A DNA stretch of 21,181 bases from CAYVBJ01 sp964517005 (GCA_964517005.1 CAZFAJ010000049.1:1-21181), one strand, 5' to 3'. Counted from the first letter of the stretch, positions 1 to 8,121 are shown. Made by a program: numbers and translations. The notes: generated by a model not told the origin, from the letters alone.

Positions 1-384
1 ACAGTGTCTAACGGATATTACGGCGATAACGGTTCACGTGCAACTGACGAATATAAAATGAAGATGTACCACGACATGATCCGGGAGTGGTCTGAGGAGA
101 ATGAGGTATCCGTCTTTTACTTTGAAGCGTTCGATGAAAAATGGAAAGATGCTGAAAATCAGCTCGGCTCAGAAAATCATTTTGGGCTGATCAACCTGCA
201 GTCAGAAGCAAAATATGTGCTTTGGGACGAGGTTGACGCCGGCGTATTTGACGGCTTAACCCGCGACGGAATGCCTATCACAAAAACATACAACGGTGAT
301 TTTGATGCTCTGATGGAAGATGTTAAAGTGCCGCCAACGGAGCAGGAAATACAGAAAAGATTACAATCACAAAGCACGGACTGA
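1..384 (+). CDS. GH17 family beta-1,3-glucanase, C-terminal part (5' end outside window)
   Basis: The gene enters from the left edge already in frame, so the window shows only its last 127 residues. The segment FYFEAFDEKWKD followed by HFGL is the C-terminal strand and helix signature of bacterial GH17 beta-1,3-glucanases. The same block ends all three other GH17 domains in this window (FYFSSFDESWK or FFFEAFDEAWK). The catalytic nucleophile (ETGWP motif) should lie just upstream of base 1. After the barrel end there is a tail of about 55 residues with LTRDGMPITKTYNGDF, which the other GH17 domains here lack. Whether it is secreted cannot be told without the N-terminus. Its stop lies 1 base before the GH30 start codon, which implies co-transcription. 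Confidence 0.8.
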   Translation, partial: TVSNGYYGDNGSRATDEYKMKMYHDMIREWSEENEVSVFYFEAFDEKWKDAENQLGSENHFGLINLQSEAKYVLWDEVDAGVFDGLTRDGMPITKTYNGDFDALMEDVKVPPTEQEIQKRLQSQSTD

Positions 385-385
385 C

Positions 386-1885
386 ATGAAACATACAGCC
401 ATAGCCACACTTGTAACGATACTTTTATTCACCCTCTTGAGCTGTAATATGAGTAATGATGAGATGAACGTACAAATATTTGAAACTTCTGAAAGTGGAA
501 ATCAACTCACCGAACTGCAGGAGTTTGAAGAGACGGAGAACCGTGTTGCGGTTACAATCAACCCTGAGGAAACATTTCAGGAGATTACCGGATTTGGCGG
601 TTCGTTTACGGAAGCATCTGCATATTTGCTGAATGAACTGAGTAACGAGAACCGAATGAAAGTTTTGGAAGCCTATTTCGGTGAAGACGGCGCCAGGTAT
701 TCTCTTACCAGAAAGCATATGAACTCCAGTGATTTCTCCCTCTCCAATTACTCCTATGCTCCGGTTGAAGGTGATGTTAACCTGGAACACTTCTCAATAG
801 ATGAAGACCGGGATGACATGATTCCTATGATCAAGGACGCGATGGAAATATCGAAGGACGGTTTTAAGATTATAGCATCCCCCTGGACGGCCCCGCCCTG
901 GATGAAAGACAACAACGACTGGAAAGGCGGTAAACTGCTTCCCGACCATTATGATACATGGGCACTTTTCTTTTCCAAATACCTGGACGCCTACCGGGAA
1001 GAGGGAATTGATATCTGGGCTTTCACCGTAGAAAATGAGCCTCTGGGGAACGACAGCAACTGGGAAAGCATGCATTTCACTCCGGAAGAGCAGAATGAAT
1101 TTGTAAAAAACCATCTGGGTCCTCGATTGGAACAGGACGAACAGGATGTGAAAATATTCGGGTATGATCAAAATCGTGATGCCGAGTTAATTGAATGGGT
1201 GGATGCCATGTATGATGATCCCGAAGTTGCCAAATATTACGATGGTACAGCCGTGCACTGGTATGGAAGCACGTACCACTATTTCCCTGAAGAGCTGCAG
1301 TACGCGCATAATAAAGCTCCAGACAAGCATTTGATTCAAACGGAGGCAACGGTTGACGCGGAAGTTCCCGCATGGAAGGACGATGCATGGTACTGGTCTA
1401 AGGAAGCAACGGATTGGGGCTGGGACTGGGCGCCTGAAGAGCGAAAATATCTTCACACAAAGTATGTGCCCGTATTCAGGTATGCCCGGGATATAATTGG
1501 GACATTAAATAACTGGGTTGACGGCTGGGTTGACTGGAACATGGTCTTGAATCGTCAAGGTGGCCCAAACTGGGCTGAAAACTGGTGTGCTGCTCCTGTT
1601 ATTGTAGATCCCGATTTGGATGAAGTTTACTTCACCCCTCTCTACTACACCATGGCTCATTTCAGCAGATACATCAGGCCGGGAGCCGTAAGAATTGGCC
1701 ATCAGCACACTGATGAAGATTTGATGATAACAGCTGCTCAAAATCCGGACGGAACCATAGCTGTTGTTCTGTTTAATCCTGCTGAGAATTCAAAAAGCAT
1801 CAACTTAAATCTGAATGGAAAATCGACTGAATTTTCAATCAGTGGAAAAGCTATTCAAACGGTACTTATCCCTACCAATGAATGA
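386..1885 (+). CDS. GH30 family glycosidase lipoprotein (probable beta-1,6-glucanase/glucosidase)
   Basis: This 499-residue protein starts at ATG 386, chosen because it opens a lipoprotein signal: a hydrophobic stretch ending in LLSC, with lipidated Cys20. An upstream in-frame start would run into the GH17 gene and spoil the signal. GH30 features follow in order: FGGSFTEAS near residue 70, SPWTAPPWMK, the acid/base motif TVENEP with Glu218, and the probable nucleophile Glu320 in IQTEA. The C-terminus is the usual beta-sandwich (IAVVLFNP). GH30 enzymes of marine Bacteroidota laminarin loci typically remove beta-1,6 branches or cleave beta-1,6-glucan; beta-glucosylceramidase-type activity is the alternative. 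The lipid anchor places it in the outer membrane or periplasm. It is 1 base after the GH17 fragment and 24 bases before the transporter fusion. Confidence 0.9.
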   Translation: MKHTAIATLVTILLFTLLSCNMSNDEMNVQIFETSESGNQLTELQEFEETENRVAVTINPEETFQEITGFGGSFTEASAYLLNELSNENRMKVLEAYFGEDGARYSLTRKHMNSSDFSLSNYSYAPVEGDVNLEHFSIDEDRDDMIPMIKDAMEISKDGFKIIASPWTAPPWMKDNNDWKGGKLLPDHYDTWALFFSKYLDAYREEGIDIWAFTVENEPLGNDSNWESMHFTPEEQNEFVKNHLGPRLEQDEQDVKIFGYDQNRDAELIEWVDAMYDDPEVAKYYDGTAVHWYGSTYHYFPEELQYAHNKAPDKHLIQTEATVDAEVPAWKDDAWYWSKEATDWGWDWAPEERKYLHTKYVPVFRYARDIIGTLNNWVDGWVDWNMVLNRQGGPNWAENWCAAPVIVDPDLDEVYFTPLYYTMAHFSRYIRPGAVRIGHQHTDEDLMITAAQNPDGTIAVVLFNPAENSKSINLNLNGKSTEFSISGKAIQTVLIPTNE

Positions 1886-1909
1886 TCAGTCTTAAATCAT
1901 AAATAAAAT

Positions 1910-4261
1910 ATGTCACAGTCTAAGGCTTTAAAAAAGAAGGTTCCCTATCGTCATAAGATAGCATTCGGGGTGGGTATGTTAGCCAATCAGATGTTTCCTG
2001 CAACATTGGGAATCTTCATGGTAGTGCTGGTACAGAATCTTGGATTTCCGGGCTGGATGTGGGGTATCGTCTATTTTCTACCGAGGGTTCTCGATGCGAT
2101 TACCGATCCCATCGTGGGCTTTATATCAGATAATACCCGCTCAAGGTTTGGGCGAAGAAGGCAATATGTGATTACAGGTGCGGTAATCATGTGTATTGCT
2201 TTCATCTTTATGTGGCAGCTTTACGCTGAAAACACAGTCAATTACAATTTTGGCTACTTCTTATTCTGGTCATTTATCTTTTATGTTGGCTTAACCATAT
2301 TCAGTGTGCCTTATGTGGCTATGGGATATGAATTAAGCGACGACTTTCACGAGAGAACCGAAATTATGGCCATTGCACAGTGGATTGGTCAGTGGGCGTG
2401 GGTAATTGCTCCATGGTTCTGGGTGATCATGTACGATCCGGCATGGTTCCCAACAGCTGAAGCGGCCACTCGGGAGCTTGCTCTTTGGGTAGGAATCGTT
2501 TTTGCTCTATGTGCTATGGTTCCCGGGCTTTTTATTCCCAGTAAATCCACTGTAAATGAAGATTATGAATCACTGACGCTGAACAACATTAAGCGGAGCC
2601 TGAAGGAAATAATCAGAGGGTTTAAAGAGGCGCTTTCATCCGTCCCATTCAGAAAACTCTGTATTGCAACGTTTTTCATCTTTAACGCTTTTAACACCGT
2701 TGCCGGCTTTTCATTCTTCATTATTGTCTGGTACTTGTTTGGCGGAGACGCCGGAGAAGCAGGCATTTGGACCCCGCTGTTTGGGAGTGCCGGTGCACTG
2801 GTGACCACCTTTTTGGTTATCCCGATTGTAGCTCGCATGTCAAGAAAACTTGGCAAGAAAAATGCATTCATGATAGCTCAAACGATAGCCCTGTTTGGGT
2901 ATGCGAGTCTTTGGTTCTTATTTGTTCCCGGAAAACCATGGATGTTCCTGCTGGCCTTACCATTTCACTCATTCGGGATTGGGAGTTTGTTTGTATTGAT
3001 GATGTCGATGACTGCCGATGTTATTGATATAGATGAACTTAATTATGGAAAACGGAGAGAGGGGATATTCGGTGCGATCTACTGGTATATGGTGAAATTT
3101 GGTTTTGCGATCGCCGGGGGATTAAGCGGGGTCATTTTAACCGTTGTTGGATTTGACGGAAATCTGTCTGTTCAGCCTGAAGGAGCAATCACGGGATTAA
3201 GGTTTTTCTTTTCGGCTTTGCCGATGTTTGGAACGATGGTGGCACTTTGGGTAATGCGCGATTATGACGTAAACGAAGAAAAAGCCGATGAGGTCCGGAA
3301 AATATTGGATGCCCGCAAAGCAGAGAAAGAAGCCGTTTCTGTCCCTTATTCTTATCAGAAAGACCGCTTGCTCTCTTTCACTTCTGTCGACCCCGAAATA
3401 GAAGCTATCGCTGCGGATATCAATCAGCTTAGTATCAAAAAGTTAAAGAAAAATTTCAAAGAGTCGCTGAAAAGCGGTATTCACGGCATTTGTTTTAGCC
3501 CATACCAAGAAGGTCAGAACCTTGGAGATCAGCTATCAAGAGAGCAAATAGTGAAAAGAATGAAGATTGTGGCTCCTCATACCAAATGGGTTCGTTCATT
3601 CTCATGTACCGATGGTAATGAATATATCCCCGAAGTTGCCAAAGAGATGGGATTAAAGACCTTAGTTGGAGCCTGGATTGATGATAACCTGGAAGCAAAT
3701 GAAATAGAGATAGAAAATTTAATTAAGGTAGCCAAAGCAGGTCATGCAGATATCGTTGCTGTTGGCAATGAATGTTTATTGAGGGGAGAACTGAGTGAGG
3801 ATAAAATCATTGCGTATATCGATCAGATGAAAGATGCTTTGCCCGAAGCGATGGTGAGTTATGTAGATACCTACTACCAACTCCATCAGAGTCCGAAAGT
3901 GATCGAAGCCTGTGATGTTGTACTTGCTAATTGTTATCCGTTCTGGGAAGGCTATGACACCGAGCATTCATCGGTCTATTTGAAAAAGATGTATGAGGTG
4001 ATAAAAGATATCGCTGATAACAAGAAAGTCATCATTGCTGAAACAGGTTGGCCTACCTATGGGAAAAACGTTGATCAGGCTGATCCGTCTGTTGAAAATA
4101 TGATGAAGTATTTCATCCGCTTAAAAAAATGGAGTGGACAGGAAGGGATTGATGTGTTCTACTTCTCTTCATTTGACGAATCCTGGAAAGCCCGACACGA
4201 AGGTAATGTTGGAGCGAGATGGGGTCTTTGGAATAAAAATGAACAGTTTAAAGTAAATTAA
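1910..4261 (+). CDS. GPH-type sugar:cation symporter fused to a C-terminal GH17 beta-1,3-glucanase domain
   Basis: This is one uninterrupted 783-residue frame. Residues 1 to about 455 are a full MelB-like GPH (MFS superfamily) transporter: many hydrophobic helices and the signature DAITDPIVGFISDNTRSRFG with cation-site Asp62 and Asp66. The usual charged family tail (DYD at 451-453, then EEKADEVRKILDARKA) follows. After a roughly 35-residue linker comes a complete GH17 domain (about 505-783) with acid/base Glu621 in VGNEC, nucleophile Glu711 in IAETGWP, and the terminal FYFSSFDESWK block. GPH carriers have cytoplasmic termini, so the hydrolase should face the cytoplasm, ready to cleave laminari-oligosaccharides as they enter. 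The start is ATG 1910 after an A-rich leader without a Shine-Dalgarno site. Both domains look intact. Confidence 0.9.
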   Translation: MSQSKALKKKVPYRHKIAFGVGMLANQMFPATLGIFMVVLVQNLGFPGWMWGIVYFLPRVLDAITDPIVGFISDNTRSRFGRRRQYVITGAVIMCIAFIFMWQLYAENTVNYNFGYFLFWSFIFYVGLTIFSVPYVAMGYELSDDFHERTEIMAIAQWIGQWAWVIAPWFWVIMYDPAWFPTAEAATRELALWVGIVFALCAMVPGLFIPSKSTVNEDYESLTLNNIKRSLKEIIRGFKEALSSVPFRKLCIATFFIFNAFNTVAGFSFFIIVWYLFGGDAGEAGIWTPLFGSAGALVTTFLVIPIVARMSRKLGKKNAFMIAQTIALFGYASLWFLFVPGKPWMFLLALPFHSFGIGSLFVLMMSMTADVIDIDELNYGKRREGIFGAIYWYMVKFGFAIAGGLSGVILTVVGFDGNLSVQPEGAITGLRFFFSALPMFGTMVALWVMRDYDVNEEKADEVRKILDARKAEKEAVSVPYSYQKDRLLSFTSVDPEIEAIAADINQLSIKKLKKNFKESLKSGIHGICFSPYQEGQNLGDQLSREQIVKRMKIVAPHTKWVRSFSCTDGNEYIPEVAKEMGLKTLVGAWIDDNLEANEIEIENLIKVAKAGHADIVAVGNECLLRGELSEDKIIAYIDQMKDALPEAMVSYVDTYYQLHQSPKVIEACDVVLANCYPFWEGYDTEHSSVYLKKMYEVIKDIADNKKVIIAETGWPTYGKNVDQADPSVENMMKYFIRLKKWSGQEGIDVFYFSSFDESWKARHEGNVGARWGLWNKNEQFKVN

Positions 4262-4262
4262 A

Positions 4263-4485
4263 ATGTCGTTTAGAAAAGAACAATATCTAAGTTTTAAAGA
4301 GTCTGATGCTGTTTCTGGTATCAATTATTTGAATGAGCTTTCTGAAAAAGAAATAGATGACTTATTTCGTGAAATACTCGATAGAGGTATTTATGGATTT
4401 TGCTTTAGCTTGTATGAAGAGGGACAAGGTCCGGGAGATATAATCTCGGAAGATCAGATTCGACGGCGGATGGAAATTTTAAAGC
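4263..4485 (+). CDS. GH17 family beta-1,3-glucanase, N-terminal piece (runs into assembly gap)
   Basis: The first 74 codons of a GH17 gene that continues after the gap at 4586. It has no signal peptide, so the enzyme is probably cytoplasmic. GIYGFCFSLYEEGQGPGD matches GIHGICFSPYQEGQNLGD in the fused GH17 domain just upstream, and the two genes are clear tandem paralogues. ATG 4263 lies 1 base after the fusion gene's stop, which suggests translational coupling. By alignment to the fusion protein the missing part covers about 84 residues, including the acid/base VGNE motif, so catalytic competence cannot be confirmed here. Confidence 0.85.
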
Positions 4486-4585
4486 NNNNNNNNNNNNNNN
4501 NNNNNNNNNNNNNNNNNNNNNNNNNNNNNNNNNNNNNNNNNNNNNNNNNNNNNNNNNNNNNNNNNNNNNNNNNNNNNNNNNNNNN
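4486..4585. other. Assembly gap (100 N) inside a GH17 gene
   Basis: A run of exactly 100 N, a conventional placeholder length. Reading frames on the two sides do not agree over 100 bases. Alignment to the neighbouring fused GH17 domain predicts roughly 250 missing bases. The flanks share no overlap. The tandem GH17 paralogues may have confused the assembler. Confidence 0.98.
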
Positions 4586-5017
4586 GTAAAAAAAGAGATC
4601 CCTGAAATACCTGTTGGCTATGTAGATGCTTATTACGAATTCGTTCAGCGCCCGGCTATTACAGAGATTTGCGATGTTATTTTATGTAATTGTTACCCCT
4701 TTTGGGAAGGAACAGAATTTCAGCACTCTCTACAGCATATGCAACATATGTACTCCCAGGTTGTTGAAGTAGCCGGCGATAAAGAAGTTTATATATCTGA
4801 GACAGGCTGGCCAAGTAACGGAGAGTCACTGGGAGGCGCAATTCCCTCTCCTGAAAATGCAATGAAATACTTTATCAACACGAACCTGTGGGCGGATTCA
4901 GAGAATATCGGGGTCTTCTACTTTTCATCGTTTGATGAATCATGGAAAATCGGAAATGAAGGAGATGTTGGAGCTTTTTGGGGCATTTGGGACAAGTCAG
5001 GTAACTTAAAATATTAA
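4586..5017 (+). CDS. GH17 family beta-1,3-glucanase, C-terminal piece (continues from before the gap)
   Basis: The frame is open from the first base after the gap and holds the last 143 residues of the same GH17 protein. Visible motifs are YVDAYYEF, CNCYPFWEG, the nucleophile motif SETGWP, and the closing FYFSSFDESWK...WGIWD. All of them align position by position with the C-terminal half of the fused GH17 domain (YVDTYYQL, ANCYPFWEG, AETGWP, FYFSSFDESWK). The full enzyme would be around 300 residues and cytoplasmic. It stops 5 bases before the next GH17 gene, so the block is evidently co-transcribed. Confidence 0.88.
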   Translation, partial: VKKEIPEIPVGYVDAYYEFVQRPAITEICDVILCNCYPFWEGTEFQHSLQHMQHMYSQVVEVAGDKEVYISETGWPSNGESLGGAIPSPENAMKYFINTNLWADSENIGVFYFSSFDESWKIGNEGDVGAFWGIWDKSGNLKY

Positions 5018-5022
5018 AAAAA

Positions 5023-5958
5023 ATGAACACCTATAAACCATTGGGAATTGAACCCGGCAGAGCAATTTGCTACTCCGGTTTCAGGGAAGGCCATCAGCCC
5101 GGTGGCAAATACCCGGGCTATGCTCAGGTAAAGGAAGATCTGCTGATCCTCCAATACCATTGGAGGTACCTGCGATTGTTTGACTGTGACCGGCACGCAG
5201 AAACTGTTTTGGATGTCATAGAGAAAGAAAATCTTGACTTTCAAGTGATGCTTGGAGCCTATATTGAAGCTGAAATGAATAACTTCAATTGCCCCTGGGA
5301 TGGCGGAATTTATACCAAAGAGCAACTGGAAATAAATTGCAGAAATAATCGGCAGAAGATATCTAAGCTAATTGATTTCGCCAATCATTATCCGGATATC
5401 ATTTTTTCCTTATCAGTTGGCAATGAAGCTTGTGTAGAATGGACCGATCATTTTGTAAGTGAAAACAAGGTGATTAAGTATGCAAAAGAAGTAAAAGATG
5501 GAGCTCAACAACCGGTCACCTTCTGTGAAAATTATGTACCCTGGCTTATTAAACTGGACAAACTGGCCGGCTTGCTCGACTTTATTTCCATCCATACGTA
5601 TCCGGTATGGGAATACAAACACATTGACGAAGCAATTGATTATACAAAAGAGAATTACTACTCAGTCGCGAATAAATATCCGGAAAAAACTGTAGTTATC
5701 ACCGAGGCGGGCTGGGCAACGAATTCGAACGGCAGAGGAATAAACCCCGATCATGTGAATGAAGATTTCCAAAAAATCTACTTTGAGAATTTAATGAAAT
5801 GGACTGAAGAAGAAAATATACTAACCTTCTTTTTTGAAGCATTTGATGAAGCCTGGAAAGGCTCACCGGAGCCTTTGGAACCAGAAAAACACTGGGGGTT
5901 ATTTAAAATTGACCGAACTCCGAAGCTGGTAATGAAGACCTTAATGGCACATAGATAA
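5023..5958 (+). CDS. GH17-like glycoside hydrolase, cytoplasmic
   Basis: A complete 311-residue single-domain protein with no signal peptide. GH17 landmarks are the acid/base Glu135 in LSVGNEACVEW, HTYPVWEY, the nucleophile Glu228 in ITEAGWA (Ala replaces the usual Thr of ETGWP), and the ending FFFEAFDEAWKG...HWGLF. It is clearly more divergent from the two preceding GH17 domains than they are from each other, and it has an insertion near residues 85-105 (NNFNCPWDGGIYT), so it may differ in chain-length or linkage preference. The expected role is hydrolysis or transglycosylation of imported beta-1,3-gluco-oligosaccharides. ATG 5023 follows the previous stop by 5 bases. A 109-base A-rich spacer separates it from the binding-protein gene; I see no terminator there. 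Confidence 0.85.
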   Translation: MNTYKPLGIEPGRAICYSGFREGHQPGGKYPGYAQVKEDLLILQYHWRYLRLFDCDRHAETVLDVIEKENLDFQVMLGAYIEAEMNNFNCPWDGGIYTKEQLEINCRNNRQKISKLIDFANHYPDIIFSLSVGNEACVEWTDHFVSENKVIKYAKEVKDGAQQPVTFCENYVPWLIKLDKLAGLLDFISIHTYPVWEYKHIDEAIDYTKENYYSVANKYPEKTVVITEAGWATNSNGRGINPDHVNEDFQKIYFENLMKWTEEENILTFFFEAFDEAWKGSPEPLEPEKHWGLFKIDRTPKLVMKTLMAHR

Positions 5959-6067
5959 TTCCCAACAATACGGAAGAGTCTGTTACTATTATTTCACTAA
6001 AACATAAACATAAAAAAACGACGAAGCACATAACACACAACTACAATTATAACCAAATCATAAAAAA

Positions 6068-7096
6068 ATGAAAACATTAATACTATTACTTTCAATGCTT
6101 GTTGCATCGTCAGTAAGTTTTGCACAAAACAACCCAATCGATTTTGAAGACGGCGGATTCGGAGCCGATTTTGACTGGGAAGTATTCGAAAACGATGATA
6201 ATCCTCCTTTAGAGATTATTGATAACCCGGATGCTACCGGTGTGAATACCTCTTCTAAAGTGGCGCAGTTCACCGCCAGAGCAACTGGTGCCTCCTTTGC
6301 CGGAACCATAACCACGGGAACAGGTACATATCTGTTAGATGAGACAAACCGAACCATAACGATCATGGTATGGAAACCGGTTATCAGTGATGTGGGTATC
6401 AAACTGGAAACGGCTTCCGGTTTCTCTACAGGCGAGATAAAGGTAGCGAATACCGTAACAAATCAGTGGGAAGAGCTTACGTTTGATTTTTCGGATGTAC
6501 AAAATCCCCCTGAAGACGAACCCTACAATGGTGTAACAGTCTTTCCTGACTTCCAGGATAGAGCTCAGGAAAATGTGATCTTTTTTGATAACATTACGTA
6601 TTCGGAGGTAGCCGATGATGGCGGAAATGGCGGCGGTACGGAAGGAAACTTATTGACTAACGGCGATTTTGAAGCAGGCGATGACGGATCATGGTTCGGC
6701 AACGCTCTCGACATCAGAACAGAAGGCGGAAACAGTTTCAATTTTGCTGATGTAGAAGTAGCAGGTAATCCTTTTGACGTTAATTTAAGTCAGGTGGTTG
6801 ATCTCATTCCGGGCGAATCCTACACATTAACATTCGATGCATCCACCGGTGCAGGCAATACCCGGGATATGTTGGTAGGTATAGGCCTGAATCAACAACC
6901 ATTCTATGCAGATGTAGAACCCGTAACGTTAACGGAAACCACGCAAACATTCACTGTTGAGCTCGCTGCTATTGATGATGGTACAGGCTCCCTTTTCGGT
7001 GACGCAGAAAGCCGTGTCATATTTGATATGGGCGCCGATGTCGGTGTTGTTGTCATTGATAATGTGTCACTGGAGCTGGCAGGTGATGGTGGCGGC
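6068..7096 (+). CDS. T9SS-secreted glycan-binding protein, N-terminal piece (CBM-like repeats)
   Basis: Begins with a Sec signal peptide (MKTLILLLSMLVASSVSFA, cut before Gln20). Residues about 22-180 form a beta-rich domain opening NPIDFEDGGFG and ending IFFDNITY, of the kind found beside laminarinases in Bacteroidota. A Gly-rich linker then leads to a 145-residue CBM4/9-like jelly-roll module (194-338, starting NLLTNGDFEAGDDGSW). The piece ends in a DGGG linker at the gap. No catalytic glycosidase motif is visible, so I read it as a secreted or cell-surface beta-glucan-binding protein serving the upstream enzymes. It continues after the gap from 7198; removing the N run plus the duplicated 55 bases restores the frame exactly. 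Confidence 0.82.
6647..7081 (+). repeat. CBM-like module repeat, copy 1 (435 bases)
   Basis: Encodes 145 residues from NLLTNGDFE to VSLELA. Against copy 2 at 7261-7695 I count about 17 base differences and only 3 residue changes (Asn/Asp, Leu/Val, Ala/Glu). Most substitutions are synonymous, which fits a recent duplication kept under purifying selection or gene conversion. Confidence 0.95.
7042..7096 (+). repeat. 55-base exact repeat flanking the gap (left copy)
   Basis: The last 55 bases before the N run are identical to the first 55 bases after it (7197-7251). A 55-base identity abutting both sides of a gap is what a de Bruijn assembler using k=55 leaves at contig ends, so it is at least partly an assembly signature rather than a biological repeat. 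Confidence 0.95.
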
Positions 7097-7196
7097 NNNN
7101 NNNNNNNNNNNNNNNNNNNNNNNNNNNNNNNNNNNNNNNNNNNNNNNNNNNNNNNNNNNNNNNNNNNNNNNNNNNNNNNNNNNNNNNNNNNNNNNN
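7097..7196. other. Assembly gap (100 N) inside the CBM-repeat gene
   Basis: A placeholder-sized gap at a repeat junction. It may conceal zero, one or several further 145-residue modules. Copy number in the true gene is therefore unknown. Confidence 0.98.
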
Positions 7197-7251
7197 CGGT
7201 GTTGTTGTCATTGATAATGTGTCACTGGAGCTGGCAGGTGATGGTGGCGGC
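7197..7251 (+). repeat. 55-base exact repeat flanking the gap (right copy)
   Basis: Identical to 7042-7096. It encodes GVVVIDNVSLELAGDGGG in the frame that continues into the second complete module. Confidence 0.95.
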
Positions 7252-7998
7252 CAAGAAGGAGACTTAGTGACCAACGGCGATTTTGAAGCAGGCGATGACG
7301 GATCATGGTTCGGCAATGCGCTCGACATCAGAACAGAAGGCGGAAACAGTTTCAATTTTGCTGATGTGGAAGTAGCAGGTAATCCTTTTGACGTTAATTT
7401 AAGTCAGGTGGTTGATCTCATTCCTGGTGAATCCTACACTTTAACATTCGATGCATCTACCGGTGCAGGCAATACCCGGGATATGTTGGTTGGTATAGGC
7501 CTGAATCAACAACCATTCTATGCAGATGTAGAACCCGTAACATTAACGGAAACTACGCAAACGTTCACTGTTGAGCTCGCAGCTATTGATGATGGTACAG
7601 GCTCCCTTTTCGGTGACGAAGAAAGCCGTGTCATATTTGATATGGGCGCCGATGTAGGTGTTGTGGTCATTGATAATGTGTCATTGGAGCTGGCAGTAGC
7701 AACAAGCGTTGAAGAGCTGGACAACAACCGGCCTAACCAGTTTACTCTGAATCAGAATTATCCGAATCCATTCAACCCAACTACCAACATTACATTTACA
7801 ATCCCGCAATCTTCGGATGTTAAACTGGAAGTATTTAATGCCGTTGGTCAAAAGGTTGCCACGTTAGTTAACGGAGTTCGTAATGCCGGTTCACATACGA
7901 TTACATTCGATGCTTCAAGATTTGCTTCCGGTGTATATCTGTACAGGCTTACTTCCGGAAACAGTGTGCAAGTAAACAAAATGTTGCTGCTGAAATAA
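7198..7998 (+). CDS. T9SS-secreted glycan-binding protein, C-terminal piece (CBM-like repeat plus Por sorting domain)
   Basis: Continuation of the gene that starts at 6068. It holds the tail of one CBM-like module and a DGGG linker, then a complete module (7261-7695, DLVTNGDFE to VSLELA). Last comes a type IX secretion C-terminal sorting domain from 7747 to the stop: LNQNYPNPFNPTTNI, then VFNAVGQKVATL, GVYLYRL and the terminal KMLLLK. That domain type targets proteins across the outer membrane, where it is usually cleaved and the protein released or attached to the surface. The last gene of the glycan locus; a double hairpin follows. Confidence 0.88.
   Translation, partial: GVVVIDNVSLELAGDGGGQEGDLVTNGDFEAGDDGSWFGNALDIRTEGGNSFNFADVEVAGNPFDVNLSQVVDLIPGESYTLTFDASTGAGNTRDMLVGIGLNQQPFYADVEPVTLTETTQTFTVELAAIDDGTGSLFGDEESRVIFDMGADVGVVVIDNVSLELAVATSVEELDNNRPNQFTLNQNYPNPFNPTTNITFTIPQSSDVKLEVFNAVGQKVATLVNGVRNAGSHTITFDASRFASGVYLYRLTSGNSVQVNKMLLLK
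7261..7695 (+). repeat. CBM-like module repeat, copy 2 (435 bases)
   Basis: Partner of 6647-7081, same length and register, 142 of 145 residues identical by my count. Separated from copy 1 by a DGGG/EG linker and the assembly gap. Confidence 0.95.
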
Positions 7999-8049
7999 GC
8001 TTGCAGGATTTTGATTGATCAGAATACTCGTATTCTGAAATTATTTAAT

Positions 8050-8086
8050 CCCGGCAATATATTCTATATATCGATGTGTTGCCGGG
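8050..8086 (+). terminator. Hairpin downstream of the glycan-binding gene
   Basis: Stem CCCGGCAA (8050-8057) pairs with TTGCCGGG (8079-8086) around a 21-base AT-rich loop. It lacks a T run of its own and lies 8 bases before the stronger terminator hairpin, so it may be accessory or protect the 3' end. Confidence 0.45.
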
Positions 8087-8093
8087 TTTACAG

Positions 8094-8121
8094 ATCCCGG
8101 CTTCTTAGCCGGGATTTTTTT
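8094..8121 (+). terminator. Rho-independent terminator closing the glycan locus
   Basis: Perfect 9-base stem ATCCCGGCT / AGCCGGGAT with a TCTT loop, followed immediately by seven T (8115-8121). It lies about 95 bases after the stop of the T9SS protein. Confidence 0.85.

Noticed and set aside
177..1741. Several long minus-strand frames opposite the GH17 fragment and GH30 gene
   Set aside because: They lie opposite well-supported coding sequence, lack recognisable domains and overlap one another.
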